Below, in pieces: positions 8,037 through 15,929 of a stretch of 64,000 bases of DNA. Numbering within the stretch: the first letter of the stretch is position 1; each line of letters begins with the position of its first letter. Origin of the DNA: DASRDB01 sp035652815 (lineage in GTDB: Bacteria; Chloroflexota; Ktedonobacteria; Ktedonobacterales; Ktedonobacteraceae); NCBI GenBank assembly GCA_035652815.1, contig DASRDB010000003.1:62001-126000 (forward strand), read 5' to 3'. The notes below the pieces were generated by a model that saw only the letters and a program-made list of their open reading frames with translations, was not told the DNA's origin and ran no database searches. Made by a program: the position numbers and the translations under genes.

Positions 8037-8930
8037 ATGCATATAGAAATAGCGGGCTTACATAAAACATATCGCAGCAGCGTTCACGCGCTGGACGACA
8101 TTAATCTCTCCATTTCTCGCGGTATGTTCGGCCTGCTCGGACCGAATGGTGCGGGGAAAACGACGCTCATGCGCATTCTGGCCGGTATTCTGCGGCCCAG
8201 CAAAGGAAGCGTGCGCATTGGAGAGTTCGATTGCAATACGGAGCGCGGGCGACAGGAACTCAAGCGCGTTCTCGGCTACCTGCCGCAGGAACTTGGCATG
8301 TATCCAGACCTGAGCGCTCGCGAGTTCCTGGACTATGTAGGCATTCTTAAGGGCATGGACGACCGGACGCAGCGCCGCAAACGAGTCGAAGAATTACTCG
8401 AAGTCGTTTCGCTGACCGGCGTGGCAAACCGCAAGCTCAAAACGTTCTCAGGTGGCATGAAGCGGCGCATTGGCATTGCCCAGGCCCTCTTGAATGATCC
8501 GAAGCTGCTCATCGTTGACGAGCCAACGGCAGGACTTGATCCAGAGGAACGCATTCGCTTCCGCAACCTGCTCTCTGAATTAGGCGGCAATCGAACCGTC
8601 CTTCTTTCGACCCACATCGTCGAGGACATTGCCCAGACCTGCCAGAACCTCGCCATTATGAACAATGGACACGTGGTCTTCCAGGGAACGATTGCCGAAC
8701 TAGTCGATCAGGCACGCGGCAAAGTCTGGACAGTGACAACCGGCGGCGACAAACCCCAGGGCGATTTCACCATCGTCTCGACTATGCACATGGGCACGCA
8801 TGTTCAATATAGACTCGTGGGCAATCTGGTCTCCACTGAGGGAGCAACACTTACCGACCCAAGCCTTGAAGACAGCTATGTCTGGCTGATGCGCGAAAAA
8901 CGCGCTCCTGGCGTGCTGCTCAATTCGTGA
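8037..8930 (+). CDS. ABC transporter ATP-binding protein
   Basis: A 297-residue cytoplasmic ATPase that powers the permeases encoded just upstream. Walker A is GPNGAGKTT (about residues 36-44), the signature is SGGMKRR, Walker B is LLIVDEPTAG, and the switch histidine is in LLSTHIVED. After residue 220 there is an accessory C-terminal region like that of ABC-2 drug or bacteriocin exporters. CAGGAGAAG is the ribosome site. It closes the operon that begins with the sigma factor at 4195; this order resembles envelope-stress detoxification modules (inference). Confidence 0.92.
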   Translation: MHIEIAGLHKTYRSSVHALDDINLSISRGMFGLLGPNGAGKTTLMRILAGILRPSKGSVRIGEFDCNTERGRQELKRVLGYLPQELGMYPDLSAREFLDYVGILKGMDDRTQRRKRVEELLEVVSLTGVANRKLKTFSGGMKRRIGIAQALLNDPKLLIVDEPTAGLDPEERIRFRNLLSELGGNRTVLLSTHIVEDIAQTCQNLAIMNNGHVVFQGTIAELVDQARGKVWTVTTGGDKPQGDFTIVSTMHMGTHVQYRLVGNLVSTEGATLTDPSLEDSYVWLMREKRAPGVLLNS

Positions 8931-8961
8931 CAGGTAAAATTAGCCGGATAACAAAACCAGC

Positions 8962-9036
8962 CGGAAGCCACCCGCGAGGGGCTGGCTCTACAATGGGGAA
9001 CGACCTGTAGAGCCAGCCCCTCGCGGGTGGCTTCCG
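8962..9036. repeat. Palindromic repeat family B, perfect 31-bp arms
   Basis: Arms at 8962-8992 and 9006-9036 are exact reverse complements over 31 bp around a 13-bp centre. The arm starts CGGAAGCCACCCGCGAGGGG and ends CTGGCTCTACA. The same unit with a few changes is at 21726-21810. It lies 31 bp after the ABC ATPase stop and may serve as a transcript end, but the recurrence shows it is a dispersed element. Confidence 0.8.
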
Positions 9037-9080
9037 TGTTTCATATTTCACCGGAGCTTCCGTTACCGATATTCCGCCGT

Positions 9081-9110
9081 TTGAATACGCCTTGCGCACT
9101 ATGCTAGACT
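9081..9110 (+). promoter_or_regulatory. Candidate promoter of the sortase gene
   Basis: TTGAAT (9081-9086) and TAGACT (9105-9110) are 18 bp apart, with an extended -10 TG one base before TAGACT. Each hexamer matches the consensus at four of six positions, so this is tentative. Confidence 0.35.
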
Positions 9111-9200
9111 ACAGGTATCACCAGGAAAAATCGCACCATTTCTAACGGTTCGCGCGTCTTAAATAATGCGAAGGCGCTTGCTTACATCAGGTCTACTGGC

Positions 9201-9791
9201 ATGAAAAAAGTTGTATTTTTTGTATTGCTGGCTCTGGTACTGGCTGCCGGTGTCGCCTATTACAATTTCGCTCATCATATTGGCGGTTCTGGCAACCTGC
9301 CATTAAATGGAACGCCGCAGCCCTGGCAACCTGCCCGGCTGCAAATACCCCGCATGCATGTCAACGCGCCGGTTATCAGCGTTGGGCGAACTGCATCAGG
9401 GGAAATGGACGCGCCTACATCGAAGGCGTATAACTCGCCCTACTGGACGAGCGTCTTCTGGTATGCGCCCGGTCCTGCTCCCGGACAGGAGGGCAACGCC
9501 GTCATCGCCGGGCACGTTGACCGGGCAGGAGGCGACCCGGCCATCTTCTGGACATTGGACAGCCTGACGCCTGGAGACCAGGTTTCTGTCGTGACGTTTC
9601 AAGGCTCAGTTCTGCATTTTCAAGTAGACAAGGTTGTGAGCTATCCCGTCAATACACCCGGACAGCAGGCAGTCAACGCAGTTTTTGGTCCCACCAGTGG
9701 CCATCATCTCAACTTGATTACCTGTAGTGGGGTGTGGACAGGCAACGGCTACGACCGGCGGCTGGTGGTATTCACCACCCAGGTTGCGTAA
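9201..9791 (+). CDS. Class F-type sortase
   Basis: A 196-residue membrane-anchored transpeptidase/cysteine protease homologue. An N-terminal membrane segment spans about residues 4-20. The catalytic domain has the histidine in IAGHVDR, the cysteine in LITCSG and the arginine in YDRRLVVF, the full His-Cys-Arg set of sortases. Small size and the AGHVD form of the motif fit class F. No LPXTG-type substrate gene is visible next to it. A weak ribosome site precedes ATG 9201. It is followed after 24 bp by the kinase remnant on the same strand. Confidence 0.85.
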   Translation: MKKVVFFVLLALVLAAGVAYYNFAHHIGGSGNLPLNGTPQPWQPARLQIPRMHVNAPVISVGRTASGEMDAPTSKAYNSPYWTSVFWYAPGPAPGQEGNAVIAGHVDRAGGDPAIFWTLDSLTPGDQVSVVTFQGSVLHFQVDKVVSYPVNTPGQQAVNAVFGPTSGHHLNLITCSGVWTGNGYDRRLVVFTTQVA

Positions 9792-9815
9792 TCTCCTGGA
9801 GAGAGCAATAAAGAT

Positions 9816-10250
9816 ATGCACGAAACATCCTGGTACTGTATGCACTGTGGCGCAGCCAATAACGAACACACGCAGGTCTGCTTTGCCTGCAAGCAAGCGC
9901 GAAGTGAGTTCCAGGAGCAACTGCTGCATGGGCGCTACCAGACGGTATCCGTCGTGGGTACTGGCGGTTTCGGTATGGTTTATAAGGCGCTTGATGTACA
10001 GGCGGCCAATCGCGTTGTTGCCGTCAAACAGATTCACATGCGCGGCCTGCCACCGCAAAAAGTGATCGAAGTTACCGATGCCTTCAACCGCGAAATACAG
10101 ATTCTCACGCCACTCAACAACCCACATCTGCCGCGTATCTACGACTCCTTCGATCAGCTTGTGAAATTAGTTACGAGGGGAGCATGCAGTTCTGGTACAT
10201 TTCCAGTGGGCACGCAGGCTTTACAGGGAGTATTATTTCAGCGCAACTAG
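9816..10250 (+). pseudogene. Truncated Ser/Thr protein kinase with zinc ribbon
   Basis: The N-terminus carries a zinc ribbon (WYCMHCG and VCFACKQ), then the start of a eukaryotic-type kinase: glycine loop VGTGGFGMVYKA and the ATP-binding lysine in VAVKQI, followed by PHLPRIYDSFDQ. The kinase similarity stops at about base 10160. Everything needed for catalysis after that (HRD, DFG, membrane anchor) is missing, and the remaining 30 codons look like out-of-frame translation of other DNA. An open frame at 10184-10339 takes over. I read this as a kinase gene destroyed by a large internal deletion. Confidence 0.75.
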
Positions 10251-10339
10251 CAGATTACGTCTGGCCGCCAGGTAGCGATAGACCTATCAGAGCCTGGACG
10301 GATGATATGGAACACGTACAAATAACTCCTCTCCCTTAA
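10184..10339 (+). pseudogene. C-terminal remnant of an unidentified protein fused behind the kinase fragment
   Basis: A 51-codon frame starting MQFWYISSGHAGF and ending DDMEHVQITPLP. The same frame is open upstream to about 10151, where the kinase similarity ends in another frame. The composition (many W, Y, charged turns) looks like real protein rather than a chance frame. It is probably the tail left after the deletion that truncated the kinase. I do not recognise the parent family. There is no convincing ribosome site. Confidence 0.4.
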
Positions 10340-10404
10340 GCAGGGAGAGCGCAAGAGCGGCAGGGCATTCAACTAAGAAAAAAGGATGCCCTGCCATCTT
10401 TCAG

Positions 10405-11598
10405 TTATGCAAACGCATTCTCCCCAGTAATGGCCTGCCCGATAATCAGCGTATGAATATCGTCGGTTCCTTCGTAGGTGTAGACCGACTCCAGGTTATT
10501 GGAGTGGCGGCTGATGGGATATTCTAGAGTGATGCCGTTTGCGCCCAGCACCGAACGCGCCTCACGGGCGGTCTTCAGGGCCTCGCGCACATTGTTGCGT
10601 TTGGCAATCGAAATTTGTACCGGATGCAGCAAGCCCTCGTCCTTCAAACGCCCCAGTTGCAGCGCCAGCAATTGCGCCTTGACCAGTTCGGTCGCCATGA
10701 TCGCCAGCTTCTGCTGCACAAGCTGGAAGCTGGCAATGGGTTTGCCGAACTGAATGCGCGTCTTCGCGTAGTTCAAGGCCACTTCGTAGCAGGCCCGCGC
10801 CGCACCAGTCGCGCCCCAGGCGATGCCGTAGCGCGCCTCATCCAGGCAGGAGAGCGGACCGCGCAGGCCGCGAATATTGGGCAGCATGTTTTCGGCAGGC
10901 ACCCGGCAATCCTCGAAGTGCAGTTCAGAGGTTACAGAGGCGCGCAGCGAGAGTTTGTGATGGACGTCGCTGGTGGTGAAACCAGGCATGCCGCGCTCGA
11001 CCAGGAAGCCTCTAATGCCATCCTCTGCCTTTGCCCAGACTACCGCCAGGTCGGCCATGCCGCCATTGGTGATCCACATCTTAGTGCCATTCAAAATGTA
11101 TGAATTGCCATCGCGCCGCGCATTGGTACGCATGCTGCCGGGATCGCTGCCGGAGTCAGGCTCGGTCAGGCCAAAGCAGCCGATGACCTCGCCGCGAGCC
11201 ATACGCGGCAGCCAGCGCTGCTTCTGCTCCTCGGAACCAAAGGCATAGATGGGGAACATTGCCAGCGACCCCTGCACCGATACAAACGAGCGCAGACCAC
11301 TATCGCCCGCCTCAAGTTCCTGACAGGCCAGCCCATAGCACACGGCATTCAGCCCCGCACATCCATAACCGTCAAGATGCATGCCAAGCAGGCCCAGGTC
11401 GGCTATTTCGGGGATCAGTTCGCGGGGAAAGGTTCCGGCCTCAAAATGCTCGCCAATAATGGGCAAAACTCGCTCCTGCACGAACTTGCGCACAGTATCG
11501 CGCACCATGCGCTCCTCTTCGCTGAGCAAGTGATCGATATTATACAGGTCAGTCGCGGGTGGCAACTGCACATGCTGGTGTGTTTTCGTTTCCGTCAT
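10405..11598 (-). CDS. gcdH: Glutaryl-CoA dehydrogenase-like acyl-CoA dehydrogenase
   Basis: A 397-residue FAD flavoprotein of the acyl-CoA dehydrogenase family. Motifs in order: GDSGLRSFVSVQG, FGLTEPDSGSDP (FAD and substrate binding), WITNGGMADLAVVWAK, LDEARYGIAWGATGAA, and the catalytic glutamate in VYTYEGTDDIHTLIIG near the C-terminus. These closely follow glutaryl-CoA dehydrogenase, which makes crotonyl-CoA in lysine and tryptophan breakdown. Length is normal. It is on its own, with no other degradation genes adjacent, so substrate assignment rests on motifs only. Confidence 0.85.
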   Translation of the reverse strand: MTETKTHQHVQLPPATDLYNIDHLLSEEERMVRDTVRKFVQERVLPIIGEHFEAGTFPRELIPEIADLGLLGMHLDGYGCAGLNAVCYGLACQELEAGDSGLRSFVSVQGSLAMFPIYAFGSEEQKQRWLPRMARGEVIGCFGLTEPDSGSDPGSMRTNARRDGNSYILNGTKMWITNGGMADLAVVWAKAEDGIRGFLVERGMPGFTTSDVHHKLSLRASVTSELHFEDCRVPAENMLPNIRGLRGPLSCLDEARYGIAWGATGAARACYEVALNYAKTRIQFGKPIASFQLVQQKLAIMATELVKAQLLALQLGRLKDEGLLHPVQISIAKRNNVREALKTAREARSVLGANGITLEYPISRHSNNLESVYTYEGTDDIHTLIIGQAITGENAFA

Positions 11599-11725
11599 AA
11601 ATAAGCTTCAACCTTTCGCATTGTTCGCCTGAGAACACAAAATAGGAGAGCTTTCTCCCTCGAGATACGCATGTATCCAATTCTGCCTTATTATATCTCA
11701 GAGAATAGGCTGACTGCCGAAGCCA

Positions 11726-11734
11726 TGATATAAT
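11726..11734 (+). promoter_or_regulatory. Extended -10 promoter element for the acyltransferase gene
   Basis: TGATATAAT (TG, one base, TATAAT) about 57 bp before ATG 11791. No good -35 hexamer is seen at the right distance; extended -10 promoters often work without one. Confidence 0.4.
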
Positions 11735-11790
11735 AGACGCAAGCAGGCAAGTGGCAGAGGTTGATCCTGTCCTGATATCTGAGGCTGCCG

Positions 11791-13368
11791 ATGAGAATTG
11801 TCAAAATATTCTTCGTGTCGCACCTGTTAGCCCTCCTTTGTGGATTGGGATGCCTACTCCTTGTGCTACCTTCCCCTGCACTCTGGAAAGCAAATCCTAC
11901 CGGCGGTGTTTTTTTTCAAATACTGCTCAATAGTTCTGCTTCATTGCATATCCTGCTCGGAGCAATTACGCTGTTCCTATTCGGGATGCTGTTCCTGGGT
12001 CGGGGGAAAACGCTCATCTTTTTCATTGTGACGCTCTGCATCTCGCTGAGCATGGAACTGCTTACCGTAAAAGCGCCAGCTTCCACATATGCCCTCTTTT
12101 CTGGCTTTGAAATATTCGGTCTTATTCCATATACCATTCCTTTCGCCTGGTTCATTATGACGTTTTCCTCGTACCTGCTCGGCAAGAAGCTGGCTGCAGG
12201 ACTGAAAATGCCTCGTGTCTGGTCGTTCATCCTGGGCATCTATTTCCTGACGACCTGGAGTATGGCCCTCGAAGTGGCGCTGGCACAGGGACAGCTTCCC
12301 GCGCGTTTTCTAGTCTGGCGCGAATACGGCACCTATTTCGGCCTGACCATGCAAAATCTGCCCATCCTGACGCTCAATGGCCTGCTCATTATGACCATTA
12401 GCAGATTTCTCTGGCGCACCTCTGTGCAAACGCAGCAGCTAGACGCCCTGCTGCCATTCAGTGTGTATACCGCAAATCTCGGGGTTGTCGTCGCGCTGAA
12501 CCTCGGCCTGGGACACTGGCCGCTCCTGTTTATCACGCTGCTGCTTATCCTGCTGCCCGAAATCCTGACCCTGTTCCCCTGGGAAGAAGCCCATACCCTG
12601 CGTTCCAACCCCGGACGAGCAGCATTTAGCCAGAGTGTCTGGCTGCTCATGCGCCTGGGAAGCAGGTTTATTTCTCGTCGAGCAATGGAGATTCAGGTCG
12701 AGGGGTTAGAGTACGTACCACGCACCGGTGCGGTCCTGATAGCCGCGCGCCATGTGCATTTTTTCTATGATGGCTATATCCTGCTGCGGGCTATCCCGCG
12801 CCGCCTGCACACGATTGTCGCGCTCGACTGGCTGCATTCGCACCTGCTGCGCCATGTCATCGAGGTTGCCTGCGCGCTTGCCGACTGGCCTGTCATTTTA
12901 CGCAGCGAACAATTTGCGCTGCACGACCCAGGCAAAACCTGGGCGTATTCTCCAAACGAAGTTCGTGAATACCTGCGCCGTGTCACTCTGGACTCAGCAC
13001 GCCTGTTGCGCTCGGGGGAAGTGCTGGTCATCTTTCCAGAGGGCTACCCCAATCTCGACCCGCATCCCACCCCGAAAAGCGGCATGGATAGCTTTTTACC
13101 TTTCCGTTCCGGCTTCATCAAGCTGGTCGAACTGGCCGAACGAGATGGGCAAACCCACGTCGCCATTGTTCCTGCCGGGCTGAATTATAGTCGCGCAGAT
13201 GGCAAGGGCTGGCAGGCTACCGTCCGTTTCAGCCACCCCCTCTTTAGAAGCGACTTTGCCAGCAGCGAACAGGCAATACATGCTGTCGAACAGCAGGTAC
13301 ATTTGCTCTCGGCGGCGGTACTACCCGCCTATTTGCCCGCTCCGAAGGCAGAAAATCCGCCATCTTGA
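11791..13368 (+). CDS. Multi-pass membrane protein with C-terminal PlsC-type acyltransferase domain
   Basis: A 525-residue protein. The first 270 residues have about eight hydrophobic segments. The C-terminal part is a lysophospholipid acyltransferase-like domain: the catalytic histidine/aspartate is in ARHVHFFYDGY (spacing H-x3-D rather than the usual H-x4-D), and the second block is VLVIFPEGYPN. Such enzymes move an acyl chain from acyl-CoA/ACP to a glycerolipid. The fused membrane half is not part of standard PlsC proteins. It ends 6 bp before a convergent GT2 gene. Confidence 0.8.
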   Translation: MRIVKIFFVSHLLALLCGLGCLLLVLPSPALWKANPTGGVFFQILLNSSASLHILLGAITLFLFGMLFLGRGKTLIFFIVTLCISLSMELLTVKAPASTYALFSGFEIFGLIPYTIPFAWFIMTFSSYLLGKKLAAGLKMPRVWSFILGIYFLTTWSMALEVALAQGQLPARFLVWREYGTYFGLTMQNLPILTLNGLLIMTISRFLWRTSVQTQQLDALLPFSVYTANLGVVVALNLGLGHWPLLFITLLLILLPEILTLFPWEEAHTLRSNPGRAAFSQSVWLLMRLGSRFISRRAMEIQVEGLEYVPRTGAVLIAARHVHFFYDGYILLRAIPRRLHTIVALDWLHSHLLRHVIEVACALADWPVILRSEQFALHDPGKTWAYSPNEVREYLRRVTLDSARLLRSGEVLVIFPEGYPNLDPHPTPKSGMDSFLPFRSGFIKLVELAERDGQTHVAIVPAGLNYSRADGKGWQATVRFSHPLFRSDFASSEQAIHAVEQQVHLLSAAVLPAYLPAPKAENPPS

Positions 13369-13374
13369 AATTGC

Positions 13375-14595
13375 TCAGACACGAAAGGCCTTTTGTTTGG
13401 GCAGATGGCGGCCTTTCCATTCGTAGCGCCGCCCGATAAGTATGTGATAGCCCACATCAAGCGTCATCACCCCACAAACCATCCAACCAAAGGGCGCGGT
13501 CAGCGACCAGTAGCAAGGCAGGCCAAATTCCTTGTCAAAGGAGCGCTTCGCCTCAACCTGGGCAAGCAGAGTTACGCCTGCCAGCAAGAGGGAAACATCA
13601 GGCTTTCGGCGAGGCCTCGCGGCATTGAACAGCTTCAGGAGCGGTATTAAGGCATAACAGATCAGTGCCAGCCCGGCAGGTAAGGCTGCAAATGCCAGAT
13701 GAGAGCGCAGGATCTCGCCCATAGAGCTTTTCCCCCAGCCCTGCAGCGCGCTCTTCCAGGTCGTCCACTGCCGGTTCGTAATCAGTCCGCGCCCATTTAC
13801 CAGGTCAAGCCGCTTTCCTCTGCGCTTGAACAAGGCCGCGAGAGCAACGTCTTCAACCGAGATCGTATGCATGCCATCCTCTGCATAGCCGCCGGTTGAT
13901 AGATAGGCTTCCTTTTTCAGCAGGATGTACTGTCCAAAGGCAAAAGCCCGGGCTGACTTCGGGTCTCGTACTTCTCGCGGCGTCACCTTAGAAGCAAGTA
14001 AAATCTCGCTCAGGGGCATCAACAAAGGCATAATCGGCCCGCTCAATGTCATGGCGTTGGTGCGCATCGAGAGTAAATCAACTTGATAGCGCAGGGCGTG
14101 GCTCATCATCAGGCGCAACGCCTGCGGCGCGTGGCGGGTATCAGCATCGGTAAACAGAAGCCATTCGCTACAGGCATTCATCACTCCTGTATGCAGAGCA
14201 TGGGCCTTCCCTGTCCAGTTTTCGGGGAGTCGGTCAACACGCTTTACTCGAATAAGCGCGTTCCGCTCGCTCCATTTTCTGAGAAGCTGAGATGTCCCAT
14301 CGTTAGAGCCATCATCGACCACCAGTATCTCAAAGTTCGGATAATCCTGCGCGACCAGTGAAGTGAGGCAGGCATCCACATTGGCCTCTTCGTTTCGCAT
14401 CGGCACAATAATGGTGACACGTGGCGGCGTTGCCGGTAAACCAGTTTCTTGCGGCGGCTGTGTCTCTTGTATGACGCAACGAGTGCGCCACAACTGCCAC
14501 AGCGCAACAAAGGCGGTGAGGACAAGAAAGAATGATGAAAGATAGGGCGTTCTCGTTTTGGGGGATGCATTCATAATACCATCGTACATCTCCAC
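13375..14595 (-). CDS. Glycosyltransferase family 2, membrane-bound
   Basis: A 406-residue inverting GT-A enzyme similar in plan to HpnB-like transferases. An N-terminal membrane span (about 20-36) is followed by VTIIVPMRNEEANVDACL, the nucleotide-sugar aspartate pair in LVVDDGSNDGT, and the metal-binding FTDADTR. Several membrane segments close the protein. Convergent with the acyltransferase gene 6 bp away, so the two lipid-type enzymes may work on the same glycolipid (inference). Start taken as GTG 14595; ATG at 14574 is possible. Confidence 0.8.
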   Translation of the reverse strand: MEMYDGIMNASPKTRTPYLSSFFLVLTAFVALWQLWRTRCVIQETQPPQETGLPATPPRVTIIVPMRNEEANVDACLTSLVAQDYPNFEILVVDDGSNDGTSQLLRKWSERNALIRVKRVDRLPENWTGKAHALHTGVMNACSEWLLFTDADTRHAPQALRLMMSHALRYQVDLLSMRTNAMTLSGPIMPLLMPLSEILLASKVTPREVRDPKSARAFAFGQYILLKKEAYLSTGGYAEDGMHTISVEDVALAALFKRRGKRLDLVNGRGLITNRQWTTWKSALQGWGKSSMGEILRSHLAFAALPAGLALICYALIPLLKLFNAARPRRKPDVSLLLAGVTLLAQVEAKRSFDKEFGLPCYWSLTAPFGWMVCGVMTLDVGYHILIGRRYEWKGRHLPKQKAFRV

Positions 14596-14696
14596 TTCTA
14601 GAAAATTTCTTTGTCCTTTAACTATGGCACATAGAGCAATCTTGCGTCGATAATAGCCCGATAGGATGGATAAAGGTGTGGTGGGCTTGAAAGCAA

Positions 14697-14705
14697 TGCT
14701 ATAAT
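14697..14705 (+). promoter_or_regulatory. Extended -10 promoter placing the dus transcript start almost at the ATG
   Basis: TGCTATAAT lies only 9 bp before ATG 14715. A start point 6-8 bp downstream of the -10 would fall at about 14711-14713, leaving a leader of 2-4 bases. No Shine-Dalgarno sequence exists between them. Confidence 0.5.
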
Positions 14706-14714
14706 AGAAGCACT

Positions 14715-15926
14715 ATGACGCAATCATCATTCTGGAATACATTGCAACAACCGATTATTGGCCTGGCTCCAATGGACGGCGTTACCGATGCGCCCTGCCG
14801 TACCATGCATGGCCTCTATGGTCGCCCTGATGTCGTGCTGACCGAGTTCACCAATGTCGAGGGACTGTGGCGTGGCAGCGACCGCATTTTCCGCGATTTT
14901 CTCTATACACCTGCGGAGCGGCCTGTAGTAGCGCAAATCTTTGGCTGCCTCCCGGAATACTTTTACAAAGCGGCGCACGTCGTCTGCGAACTGGGCTTTG
15001 ATGGCGTGGATATCAACATGGGTTGCCCCGCGAAGACTGTCGCCAACAAAGGCGGCGGGGCGGCGCTCATTCGCGTGCCGGAGATTGCGAAGGAGATCAT
15101 TCGCGCCACACAGCAGGGTGTGCGCGACTGGGCAAACGGACAGACACTTGAAGACCTGGGTATGGAACCCCAGCGCATTTCACGCATTCGCCAGATGAAC
15201 GAGGAGCGTGTGCGTATCTGGGGCGATAAAGCCACCATCGATCGACGCCTGCTCCCTGTCTCAGTGAAAACGCGCCTGGGCGTCGATTCGATTGTAATTA
15301 CTGACTGGGTGCAGGAACTGCTTGAGCTGGAACCTGCCGTCATCACCATTCACGGGCGCACCCTGGTGCAACACTACAAGGGCGAGGCAAACTGGGATGC
15401 AATTGCCGCCGCCGCCGAAATCGTGCGCAAGACCAACACCCTGATCTTCGGCAACGGCGACATCAAAAGCCTGTACGAAGCCGCACAGCGCATTCGCACC
15501 GCTGGAGTGAACGGCGTGTTGATTGGCCGCGCAACCTTTGGCAATCCCTGGATTTTCCGCAACCGCGAACAGCTCAAGTCGCTGTTCGCGCAGGGCATCA
15601 TTCCCACGCCCGAAAACCTGCCCGACGTGGTACCTACACGAGAAGAACGGTTGCTCATGGCGCTCGAACACGCCCACGTTCACGCAAAACTCAAAGGCGA
15701 AGATCACTACGTCGAGATGCGCAAGCATCTGGGCTGGTACCTCGGCCATTTTCCAGGAGCTAAGCAGGTACGCAATCAGCTTGTGCGCATCAACAGCCTG
15801 GAAGACGTGGAGCGCATCATCCATGCCGCCCTGGAAACCCCCTACGCCTTCGACGACGAACAAGGGCCAGACGCGCCTGATGAAGAGATACGCGACTCAG
15901 AGCTTGATTTGAGTTGCGCCTGCTAG
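14715..15926 (+). CDS. tRNA-dihydrouridine synthase
   Basis: A 403-residue FMN enzyme that reduces uridine to dihydrouridine in tRNA loops. Signatures in order: LAPMDGVTDAPCR (FMN site), VDINMGCPAKTV with the catalytic cysteine, VSVKTRLGVD, ITIHGRTLVQHYKGEANW, IFGNGDIKS and VLIGRATFGNPW. It is longer than typical DusA/B because of an insertion of about 50 residues after the catalytic loop. The start ATG 14715 has no ribosome site, which fits a leaderless message from the promoter at 14697-14705. Convergent neighbour: FAD oxidase 4 bp after its stop. Confidence 0.92.
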   Translation: MTQSSFWNTLQQPIIGLAPMDGVTDAPCRTMHGLYGRPDVVLTEFTNVEGLWRGSDRIFRDFLYTPAERPVVAQIFGCLPEYFYKAAHVVCELGFDGVDINMGCPAKTVANKGGGAALIRVPEIAKEIIRATQQGVRDWANGQTLEDLGMEPQRISRIRQMNEERVRIWGDKATIDRRLLPVSVKTRLGVDSIVITDWVQELLELEPAVITIHGRTLVQHYKGEANWDAIAAAAEIVRKTNTLIFGNGDIKSLYEAAQRIRTAGVNGVLIGRATFGNPWIFRNREQLKSLFAQGIIPTPENLPDVVPTREERLLMALEHAHVHAKLKGEDHYVEMRKHLGWYLGHFPGAKQVRNQLVRINSLEDVERIIHAALETPYAFDDEQGPDAPDEEIRDSELDLSCAC

Positions 15927-15929
15927 TCC

